Assembly (NCBI GenBank): GCA_040754315.1
Contig: JBFMCS010000053.1
Span: forward strand, 1 to 40,139
From: Bacillota bacterium
GTDB lineage: Bacteria; Bacillota; Sulfobacillia; DUSP01; JBFMCS01
Direction of reading: 5' to 3'
Length of the DNA: 40,139 bases
This document shows, piece after piece, positions 33,897 to 40,139 of the stretch; positions within the stretch are counted from its first letter, which is position 1, and each line of letters begins with the position of its first letter. The notes under the pieces were generated by a model. It searched no databases and had not been told where the DNA came from. It worked only from the letters and a program-made list of their open reading frames with translations. The position numbers were made by a program, and so were the translations under genes.

Positions 33897-34481
33897 TCAT
33901 TCCGTCAGGCCCTCCAGAACCTCCCTGACCCCCTGGTCACCCCGCACCCATATGCCGGCTTCCAGCCTCTTGCGGTCGCCCTCGTAGAGAGAAGACGCCT
34001 GGATCCTGGTGCGCTCCTTCAGGTATGGGTCAGGCCTGGGCCTGCCGTAGAACACTGCAACGTACCCGTCCATTATTCCGATCCACCGGTATTCATGGTC
34101 CTCCGGGCAAAGACCCTCCAGGAGCCTGGTAAGGTGGAGGTAACCGGGCCCAACACCCTGCACCTCCCAACCCCAGTCCATGGCCTCGAGGTCCTCCCGG
34201 GTCAGGCCTATGATCTCCGGGGGGGCCAAACCTATGTCCACCACAGAGTGGCCGCACTCAGAATAGTGGGTCCTGTAGGTGATCCGGGTCCTGGGCTCAA
34301 CGCGGAAGTCCCCTCCTGGCGCCAGCCGGTTCGCCCTGGGTACTTCCCGGGGCACCGGGGGCCCGGAGATGCCGCTCCCCTTTATGAGGTGGGCAGTGAG
34401 AACGTAACCCAGGCCAAAGCCCAGGGCCACGATGGCCACCATTGCCAAGGCCTTCCGCTTGTCCCAGGCAAGACGAAGCAT
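33897..34481 (-). CDS. bofC: BofC-like sporulation protein (bypass of forespore C)
   Basis: A 194-residue protein with an N-terminal membrane helix or signal (ALAMVAIVALGFGLGYVLTAHL, about 11-32). The C-terminal BofC domain follows: TYRTHYSECGHSVVDIGLAPPEIIG, CPEDHEYRWIGIMDGYVAVFYGRP and RLEAGIWVRGDQGVREVLEGL. In Bacillus BofC restrains the forespore-to-mother-cell signal for sigma-K activation. It supports a spore-forming organism. It follows yebC by 63 bases on the same strand. Confidence 0.82.
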   Translation of the reverse strand: MLRLAWDKRKALAMVAIVALGFGLGYVLTAHLIKGSGISGPPVPREVPRANRLAPGGDFRVEPRTRITYRTHYSECGHSVVDIGLAPPEIIGLTREDLEAMDWGWEVQGVGPGYLHLTRLLEGLCPEDHEYRWIGIMDGYVAVFYGRPRPDPYLKERTRIQASSLYEGDRKRLEAGIWVRGDQGVREVLEGLTE

Positions 34482-34544
34482 GCTACCCCTCCTGGTGCCC
34501 AGAATCTGGGGTTAGCATGCCCCGCGGTTCTCCAGGATATGCCT

Positions 34545-35300
34545 CTAGCCCAGGTGCGCCTCCATCTCCTCCTCAGACATATCGAAGTTGGAGTAGACCC
34601 TCTGGACGTCGTCATGCTCCTCCAGGCTGTCCATGAGTCTCATGAGCTGCTCCGCCTCCCTGCCTGAAACGGTCACGGTGGACTGGGGTACCATCACCAG
34701 CTCGGCCTCCCCCACCTTCACGCCCTTGCCCTCGAGAAAGCCCCGAACGCTCTCGAGATCCTCGGCAGCAGTGTACATGGTGAAGGCGTCGTCCTCCGCC
34801 TCCATGTCCTCGGCCCCGGCGTCCAAGGCCAGCATCATGGCCTCGTCCTCGTCCATGGAGGCCCCTTCCCTCTGTACCCTCAGGCTTCCCTTCCTCTTGA
34901 ACACCCAGGCAACACAGCCAGACTCCCCGAGGTTACCCCCGTTCTTCGAAAACACGTACCTTATCTCCGCCGCAGTCCTGTTCTTGTTGTCGGTGAGGAT
35001 CTCCAGGAGCACCGCGACGCCACCGGGACCATAGCCTTCGTACACCATCTCCTCGTAGGAGACACCCTCCAGCTCCCCTGTTCCCCGCTGGATGGCCCTG
35101 GTGATGTTCTCCTGGGGTATGTTAGCGTCTTTTGCCTTCTGCACCGCCAGCTTGAGACGGTGGTTTATTTCGGGGTTCCCCCCTCCCTGGCGGGCCGCCG
35201 CGATGATCTCCTTGCTGATCTTGGAGAAGACGTTTCCCCGGGCCGCGTCAGCCCTGGCCTTGCGATGCTTTATGTTAGCCCACTTGGAATGGCCGGACAT
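34545..35300 (-). CDS. yebC: YebC/PmpR family protein (TACO1-like)
   Basis: A 251-residue member of the YebC family: MSGHSKWANIKHRKARADAARG at the start, then GGGNPEINHRLKLAVQKAKDANIP and YEGYGPGGVAVLLEILTDNKNRTAAEIRYVFSKNGGNLGESGCVAWVF. Members act as transcription regulators or help ribosomes through difficult sequences. Full length. It starts 12 bases after the ThiF-like gene stop. Confidence 0.97.
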   Translation of the reverse strand: MSGHSKWANIKHRKARADAARGNVFSKISKEIIAAARQGGGNPEINHRLKLAVQKAKDANIPQENITRAIQRGTGELEGVSYEEMVYEGYGPGGVAVLLEILTDNKNRTAAEIRYVFSKNGGNLGESGCVAWVFKRKGSLRVQREGASMDEDEAMMLALDAGAEDMEAEDDAFTMYTAAEDLESVRGFLEGKGVKVGEAELVMVPQSTVTVSGREAEQLMRLMDSLEEHDDVQRVYSNFDMSEEEMEAHLG

Positions 35301-35312
35301 TATGTAACCCCC

Positions 35313-36083
35313 TTACTGGCTCTTCGTTGACCTGCCCCCCTGGCACACGGGACAGCCAGGGTGCCCCTCAACGCTTACCTCGATGAACTCCAAGGTCAAG
35401 CCGTTGAAGAGCAGGAGCCTTCCCCGCAGTGTCCTGCCAACGCCCAGGAGGATTTTTATGGTCTCCATGGCCTGTATGGCCCCTATGACCCCAGGGGCCG
35501 CGCCGAGGACCCCCGCCTGCTGGGGTGACAGCGTGGCCTCCGGCGGCGGAGGTTTAGGGAACAGGCAACGGTAGCACGGGCCATCCGGGGGCCAGAACAC
35601 AGACGCCTGGCCCTCGGTGCGAAAGATGCTGCCATGAACCATGGGGACACCCAGCCTCACGCAGGCATCGTTGATGACGTAGCGGGCCTGGTAGTTGTCG
35701 GTGGCGTCCACAACCGCCTGGAAACCCCGGAGGATCTCCAGGGCATTGTCCTGGGCCAGTGCCTCACTGAAGGTCTTCAGCCGGACGTCCGGGTTCAGGC
35801 CCTCCAGCTTCTCAGCGGCGGATTCTACCTTGGGTCTCCCCACATCGGCCTCACGGTGCAGGATCTGCCTCTGGAGGTTGCTCACATCCACCACATCAGC
35901 GTCGATTACCCCGAGGGTCCCCACTCCCGCTGCCGCCAGGTAGTAGAGGGCTGGCGAGCCAAGCCCTCCCGCGCCAACCACCAGGACTGAAGACCCCAGC
36001 AGCCGTTCCTGGCCTCCGGCGCCGATCTCGGGGATAACGATGTTCCTGGAATACCTGGCCTCCTGCCGTGGACTAAGTGTCAC
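35313..36083 (-). CDS. ThiF/MoeB-type E1-like adenylyltransferase
   Basis: A 256-residue E1-like protein that adenylates the C-terminus of a sulfur-carrier protein for thiamine, molybdopterin or a similar pathway. YSRNIVIPEIGAGGQERL and VVGAGGLGSPALYYLAAAGVG (about 34-54) form the ATP-binding fold. DADVVDVSNLQRQILH and DNYQARYVINDAC follow. Two CxxC zinc pairs are present (CYRC and CPVC). No carrier protein gene is nearby to fix the pathway. The GTG start overlaps the stop of the decayed ATPase gene by four bases. Confidence 0.9.
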   Translation of the reverse strand: MTLSPRQEARYSRNIVIPEIGAGGQERLLGSSVLVVGAGGLGSPALYYLAAAGVGTLGVIDADVVDVSNLQRQILHREADVGRPKVESAAEKLEGLNPDVRLKTFSEALAQDNALEILRGFQAVVDATDNYQARYVINDACVRLGVPMVHGSIFRTEGQASVFWPPDGPCYRCLFPKPPPPEATLSPQQAGVLGAAPGVIGAIQAMETIKILLGVGRTLRGRLLLFNGLTLEFIEVSVEGHPGCPVCQGGRSTKSQ

Positions 36084-37195
36084 CCTTTCTTCCCTCCCTG
36101 CCTTACCCTGAGAGTCCTCATGCGGTTGACGGCGCCAGCCAGTTCAAAGATGCGAGGCATGGCACAGGTGCCTTCGGGTTGCCCCTGGTAGGGCGAGAGC
36201 AAGATCAAGCCCTCCTTGGTCACCTCGTCCAGGGCCTCCTTCAGGATACCTGCGAGGCACCTTTCCCCATCAACGTGATTCTGGGCAATGTAGTGTATGA
36301 GTTCCCCAATGGCCCGGGTTTGGCCTTCATCCACCAGCTGCTCCATGTCGTCCAGGAGCACAGTGGTGTCGCCGAAGACCAGAGCCCTGGTGCCCCTGGG
36401 CTGGATCTTCACCCCTCCTGCCCCGGTAGGGGTCAAAGCTCCCTGGCACCGGGATCCTCTGGGCGCCGGCAGCCGGAACGTGCCCCGGGCTCCCGTCTCT
36501 CGCCCCGTAGGATACTCCCGTGCCACCATGCGGGCCTTCTCCGTGACATCCAGGCCCTGTAGGCATCCATCATTATTACGGTATCAGCTACGTCCAGGTA
36601 GTCGCCGGACCCGCCCATCACCAGGACGGTAGACACCCCCGTCTCCAGGAAGATCTCCCTGGCCCGGTCAACGAAGGGGGCAACTGTGCTGCTCCTAGAT
36701 GAGGATACCAGCGCGACGAACTTCATGATAAGGGACCTGCGCATGCAGAAGCTGGTTTCCCAGGACCGCGAGCCCATTACCCTTGAAAAAAGTCCTCAAG
36801 CCGGAGTCGAACCCGGCGCTTTCACCTGATCTGGATTCGACCGGGCTTTCTTCCGTTTCGCAAGCCAGATAGAAATAGATGTCCCCCAGGGAGTCCCGCT
36901 TGACCTTCATGGTCTTGATCTTCCCTTCCACCTCGCGAGAGAGGTCCTCAAGGCCGGTCCTCCTGGCGGCCGTAGAAAAGAGCCTGCCAGGGAAGCCCGC
37001 CCTCTCCGCGCGCACCCTCACCCTTACCCGGCTGGGGGCAGCGAAGGGATCCCCCTGCACGTGGTCAACAAGGAGAATGAAGCCCGGGAACTGGTATCCA
37101 CCCTCGATATCCTTGTATGCCTTGTAGCCCCGGCCTGAGATCCGTTCCAGGGTTCTCCTGAGGTCATCGGAACTGGCTAGCGGAACACTGGTCAT
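36080..37195 (-). pseudogene. Broken predicted ABC-class ATPase
   Basis: Three fragments of one protein lie in order on the minus strand. The N-terminal piece (37195 to about 36800) has LRRTLERISGRGYKAYKDIEG and GFILLVDHVQGDPFAAPSRVRVRV, typical of the predicted ABC-class ATPase family (about 550-570 residues). A C-terminal piece in another frame (about 36750-36550) reads VAPFVDRAREIFLETGVSTVLVMGGSGDYLDVADTVIMMDAYR. It shifts again near 36556 into VAREYPTGRETGARGTFRL, ending RIFELAGAVNRMRTLRVRQ at 36080. The central ~250-300 residues, with the Walker A and most of the nucleotide site, are gone. I infer an internal deletion plus at least one frameshift. Confidence 0.75.
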
Positions 37196-37204
37196 GGCAG
37201 CCTC

Positions 37205-37657
37205 CTAGTGAGTCTCCCTGTCCTGGAGGACCCCCTTGACAACTGGCATGAACTCCCGGTTGGCCCAGCACCGCCTGTCGTAGGCCCTTATCACCCCGTA
37301 GGAGCCAAGGAAAAACAGCGCGGCACCGGCGATGCCTGCGGTTTCGGGGCTCACCAAGAGGTCAAGCCCCCGGGAAACCCATAGGCCCACGGGGTAACCC
37401 ACCGCCGCGAAGAGCAAGGGAACTATGTAGACGATGAAGGCAGCCTTTAGAACATTGGATGAATCCATCTCCACCCTCACCCAGTCTCCCGGCACGGCAT
37501 TGGAGTCATTGCGGGCCTCGATGAGGAGGTCACCGGATCCGCCGGCGGCAAAAAGCCCGCACTTCTTGCAGGAGGCACACATGGAGGTCCTTGTCATCCT
37601 GACCTTTGCTATGTCCCCCTGGGTTTCTTCCACGTAGCCGACTTCCAGCATGGACAT
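37205..37657 (-). CDS. RseC/MucC-like membrane protein (SoxR-reducing system family)
   Basis: A 150-residue protein. The N-terminal soluble part (EVGYVEETQGDIAKVRMTR) is followed by a Cys cluster CASCKKCGLF (about 27-36). Two membrane helices come next (AAFIVYIVPLLFAAVGYPVG at about 72-91 and AGIAGAALFFLGSYGVI at about 107-123). This is the RseC architecture. In Proteobacteria the family modulates sigma-E or feeds electrons to SoxR with the Rnf complex; in Bacillota it often accompanies Rnf or redox genes, none of which are here. It starts the minus-strand group that ends with bofC. Confidence 0.85.
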   Translation of the reverse strand: MSMLEVGYVEETQGDIAKVRMTRTSMCASCKKCGLFAAGGSGDLLIEARNDSNAVPGDWVRVEMDSSNVLKAAFIVYIVPLLFAAVGYPVGLWVSRGLDLLVSPETAGIAGAALFFLGSYGVIRAYDRRCWANREFMPVVKGVLQDRETH

Positions 37658-37684
37658 CGCCCCTGTCGATTCGTTCTCAAGGGA

Positions 37685-37713
37685 ATTCTAACACTTTTGC
37701 CACGCATCGTGAA
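37685..37713 (-). promoter_or_regulatory. Candidate sigma-A promoter for the rseC-bofC group
   Basis: On the minus strand TTCACG (37708-37713), a 17-base spacer and TAGAAT (37685-37690). Transcription would begin about 20 bases before the rseC-like start. Confidence 0.5.
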
Positions 37714-38241
37714 CCTGTACACCACTGGGACCGGGTAGTGTGCACTGGCCCTGGCAGCTGTCCCAGGTGAAACATGGGTTCCACCTGCAAAGCAGTGTGC
37801 CACTGCCTGAGCGCACCGTGCTGGCGGACTGGGACCCCTGGCAAAACGACGGGTGGCCGGTGGGCCATTCCCCCGTCCTTTTATAACCACCACCCTGCGA
37901 TCAACTTACCGGAGTTTGCCCTCTTTAGAGCCCCCCTTTTGATCCCCGGCAAGCCCCGAAATGACAGCGAAAACCAGGAACACTAATCCCGCCCCTAGGG
38001 GGACACCATCACCAGCGGTTACCATCTCCGGGTTCGTGCCCGGGGTTTCAGGCCTGGATACGGAGAAAAAGGGGGAGGGAACCTCAGGGGGGTTAGATCT
38101 TTCAGTCCATGCCTGGCCAGACTGAAGACCGGCCAGCAGCGTCCACCGTCTCGCGGAAGGGCGGAAGGGATCGGGCCTTCCGCCCGGAATCCCACCCTCG
38201 GATGCCCTAAGCCGCGTCTTTCGATATGAGGAGGGACTAGA
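37714..38241. other. Intergenic region upstream of the ureohydrolase gene
   Basis: No intact gene. On the minus strand about 37906-38110 a frame ends in a segment like a cell-surface anchor: a Pro/Ser-rich lead, then TAGDGVPLGAGLVFLVFAVI and a basic end; it may be a surface-protein remnant. On the plus strand two overlapping stems could alternate in the leader of the next gene: TTCAGTC/GACTGAA (38101-38107 with 38120-38126) and CTGGCC/GGCCAG (38113-38118 with 38131-38136). Confidence 0.3.
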
Positions 38242-39174
38242 GTGCATAAACCCATGGACCCTGGCAAGACCCCTCGCTTCAGTGGGATAGGCACCTTCAT
38301 GCGCCTTCCCCACACCACCGAGCTTGCGGGCGTGGACTTCACTGTCATGGGGGTACCCTTCGACACCGGGAGCACATTCCGGGTGGGCGCCCGCTTCGGA
38401 CCATCTGCCATCCGCCGCATGTCGGCCCTCCTTCGTACCTACAACCCCGCACTCGGCGTTGAGCCCTTCCGGTATCTTTCCGGCACCGACTACGGCGACC
38501 TCCCAGTGGTTCCCGGCTACATTGAGGAATCCTATCGCAGGATCCAGGAAGCACTGGCCCCAGTGGTGCAGGCAGGCGTAATCCCCATAATGCTCGGTGG
38601 CGACCACTCGGTGAGCCTGCCGGAGCTCAGGGCAGTGGCCAGGAACGGTCCCGTCGCCCTGGTGCACTTCGATTCCCACCCGGACGCCTGGGACGGCTAC
38701 TTCGGCCAGCCCCACTTCCACGGCTCACCGTTCCTCAGGGCCGTGGAGGAAGGACTCTTGGATCCCGGGGCCTCCACCCAGGTGGGCATCAGGGGCTCCG
38801 TGGAGGGACCGGAGGATCTCACAGGACCCGTATCCCTGGGTTTTCGCCTGATCACAGCACAAGAAACCAGGTCCATGGGATCCCAGGCGGTACTGGAGGA
38901 GATACACAGGAGGGCAAAGGGTAAGAGGGTGTTCGTTTCCTTCGATATCGACTTCGTGGACCCCGCCTACGCCCCGGGCACCGGTACCCCTGAGGTAGGG
39001 GGCTTCACCTCTTTAGAGGCCCTCGAGCTCGTCCGCGGCCTCGATGGCCTCGATTTCGCCGCCTTCGACCTGGTGGAGGTGGTCCCCCAGTATGACAGCG
39101 GGGATGTCACGGCGCTCCTGGCCGCCAACATCGTGTACGAGTTCATCTCGCTGCTGGCCGTGATAAAGAGCTAG
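38242..39174 (+). CDS. Arginase/agmatinase-family ureohydrolase
   Basis: A 310-residue ureohydrolase that cleaves a guanidino compound to urea and an amine. The manganese ligands are all present: GGDHSVSLPEL, LVHFDSHPDAWDG and VSFDIDFVDPAYAPGTGTPEVGG. The N-terminal VMGVPFDTGSTFRVGARFGPSAIRRMS is typical of agmatinase-type members, but guanidinobutyrase and other relatives share it, so the substrate is open. The start is a GTG with GAGGAGGG ahead; an in-frame ATG lies four codons later. It is the only plus-strand gene here apart from the insertion and acyP, and its stop overlaps the convergent yunB stop by four bases. Confidence 0.92.
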   Translation: MHKPMDPGKTPRFSGIGTFMRLPHTTELAGVDFTVMGVPFDTGSTFRVGARFGPSAIRRMSALLRTYNPALGVEPFRYLSGTDYGDLPVVPGYIEESYRRIQEALAPVVQAGVIPIMLGGDHSVSLPELRAVARNGPVALVHFDSHPDAWDGYFGQPHFHGSPFLRAVEEGLLDPGASTQVGIRGSVEGPEDLTGPVSLGFRLITAQETRSMGSQAVLEEIHRRAKGKRVFVSFDIDFVDPAYAPGTGTPEVGGFTSLEALELVRGLDGLDFAAFDLVEVVPQYDSGDVTALLAANIVYEFISLLAVIKS

Positions 39175-39836
39175 AGCCCGATACGCACGTAGGTGGAGGG
39201 CACCTCGCCCGGGATTATCGCCTCGCAGATGGTAGCCTCCATCTGCACATTGACGTGGGTGGTGATCAGGGGGATGAGCACCTTCACATCCACATCAGCC
39301 TCCATGTAGATGAGGTGCCTCACGGTGTTGATGCCGGCAGAATCGAAGCGGTCCCTGATGTGAACCTGGGTCATGCCCATGGGTACTATGTGCACGGGGA
39401 TCCGGGGCCCCATGTTCGCCAGGATGGTGCTGCCCAGGGCCTGGCCCAGGGGGATGGAAACGGACACATCCTCCAGGCGCTTCACCGCCTCCTGTATGGC
39501 CTTGAGGCTCCTGGACTGGGCCCTTATCAGGGCCAGCCGGTTAGGGCGGATCAGCATGATCCTCCCGGTGCTGTCCCTGTCGATCTCCATGAGGTCCTGG
39601 TACCGAAAGGCATCCGCCAGCTCCGCCTCCACGGTGGATGCCATCACCTGGAGGGCGAGGTTGGTCACCTTGACCTCACTGATAGCCTTGAGGGTGGGCA
39701 TGATGGCCCTCTCAAGCCCGTAGAACCCGTACGCTAGCAGCACCAGCGCCAGGAAGAGGGCGAAGCTCCGGCCTCGTCTCGGTTTTCTGCCCCGCTTCAC
39801 TTCATCACCGGGCCCGGGAATCCCAAGGGGCCCCAC
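39171..39836 (-). CDS. yunB: Sporulation protein YunB
   Basis: A 221-residue protein with a basic lead (KRGRKPRRGRSF) and one membrane helix (ALFLALVLLAYGFYGLERAIMP, about 26-47). SIPLGQALGSTILANMGPRIPVHIVPMG and INTVRHLIYMEADVDVKVLIPL are the YunB hallmarks. In Bacillus yunB is a mother-cell gene needed for normal spores. A GTG at residue 13 is a possible alternative start. Confidence 0.88.
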   Translation of the reverse strand: MGPLGIPGPGDEVKRGRKPRRGRSFALFLALVLLAYGFYGLERAIMPTLKAISEVKVTNLALQVMASTVEAELADAFRYQDLMEIDRDSTGRIMLIRPNRLALIRAQSRSLKAIQEAVKRLEDVSVSIPLGQALGSTILANMGPRIPVHIVPMGMTQVHIRDRFDSAGINTVRHLIYMEADVDVKVLIPLITTHVNVQMEATICEAIIPGEVPSTYVRIGL

Positions 39837-39867
39837 CTCATTGTATGCGGCAGGGCCCCTTAACTTC

Positions 39868-40139
39868 TTATCCCAGCCGGATCCGGCAGTAGCGCCTCTT
39901 CCCCACCTGAAGGATCATGCCGTCGGACAGCAAAACCTCCCTATCCTCGGCCACCCGCTCCCTGTCCAGCCTCACGGCACCCTGGGAGATCAACCTCCGG
40001 GCCTCGCTGTTGGAGGGAGCCAGGCCCGTCTCCACAAGGAGCCTTACCAGGGTCACCGTGTTGGAGCAGCTCAAGGCCACGTCGGGTATCTCTCCTGGGA
40101 GATCACCCTCCTGGAACACCCTCTTGAACTCATCCCCGG
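39868..40139 (-). CDS. tyrS: Tyrosyl-tRNA synthetase, 3' end (S4 domain)
   Basis: Partial gene; the 5' part lies beyond the window. The visible 89 codons begin DEFKRVFQEGDLPGEIPD and contain the S4 RNA-binding domain, LVRLLVETGLAPSNSEARRLISQGAVRLD, ending GMILQVGKRRYCRIRLG. This is the C-terminal end of bacterial TyrS, which binds the tRNA. It follows directly upstream of yunB on the same strand with a 31-base gap. Confidence 0.9.
   Translation of the reverse strand, partial: GDEFKRVFQEGDLPGEIPDVALSCSNTVTLVRLLVETGLAPSNSEARRLISQGAVRLDRERVAEDREVLLSDGMILQVGKRRYCRIRLG

Noticed and set aside
37900-38241. Guanidine riboswitch ahead of the ureohydrolase
   Set aside because: None of the conserved guanidine-I (ykkC) sequence blocks is present; only generic stems were seen.
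1-40139. CRISPR array, rRNA or intact insertion sequence
   Set aside because: No regularly spaced repeats, no rRNA-like segment, and no transposase frame was recognised.

Overview
The window is about 40 kb of GC-rich DNA from an anaerobic, probably spore-forming member of the Bacillota, most like the Clostridia/Peptococcaceae type. Sporulation genes (bofC, yunB), the bofC-ruv-queA-tgt-yajC neighbourhood, a ferredoxin-linked 2-oxoacid oxidoreductase, a sodium-pumping biotin decarboxylase and a pyrrolysine-type methylamine methyltransferase all point there. No rRNA, tRNA, CRISPR array or intact insertion sequence was seen.

Positions 1-13000. The first ~650 bases have a different, less GC-rich composition and hold a broken type IV prepilin gene. 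After an acylphosphatase gene, the minus strand carries one long array. Read 5' to 3' it runs: GntR regulator, four-subunit 2-oxoglutarate-type ferredoxin oxidoreductase (D-A-B-C), glutamate dehydrogenase, methylmalonyl-CoA mutase large subunit, methylmalonyl-CoA decarboxylase (A-D-C-B), and two small flavoproteins. These enzymes nearly make up a glutamate to 2-oxoglutarate to succinyl-CoA to methylmalonyl-CoA to propionyl-CoA route that ends in a Na+ pump. The B12-binding mutase subunit and the epimerase are not in the window.

Positions 13000-23200. A second minus-strand unit encodes a DUF169 protein, a MtaA/UroD-like methyltransferase, a PaaK-like CoA ligase, a permease, an acyl-CoA dehydrogenase without the usual catalytic Glu, EtfB, EtfA and, last, a CBS-PAS-PAS-AAA+ sigma-54 activator. 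A near-consensus -24/-12 promoter lies just upstream of the first gene. I read this as a self-contained, sigma-54-controlled catabolic module of unknown substrate.

Positions 23500-29050. Housekeeping genes for queuosine synthesis and Holliday-junction processing: ruvC-ruvA-ruvB-queH-(DUF2905)-queA-tgt-yajC.

Positions 29050-33900. An apparent insertion between bofC and ruvC, on the plus strand: a trkH remnant, an mttB gene with an in-frame TAG (pyrrolysine), a second MttB-family gene without it, and a hicAB toxin-antitoxin locus whose toxin gene is broken.

Positions 33900-40139. bofC, yebC, a ThiF/MoeB-type E1-like protein, a decayed ABC-class ATPase, an RseC-like membrane protein, an arginase-family ureohydrolase, yunB and the 3' end of tyrS. 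All functions are read from sequence by eye; no database search was run.
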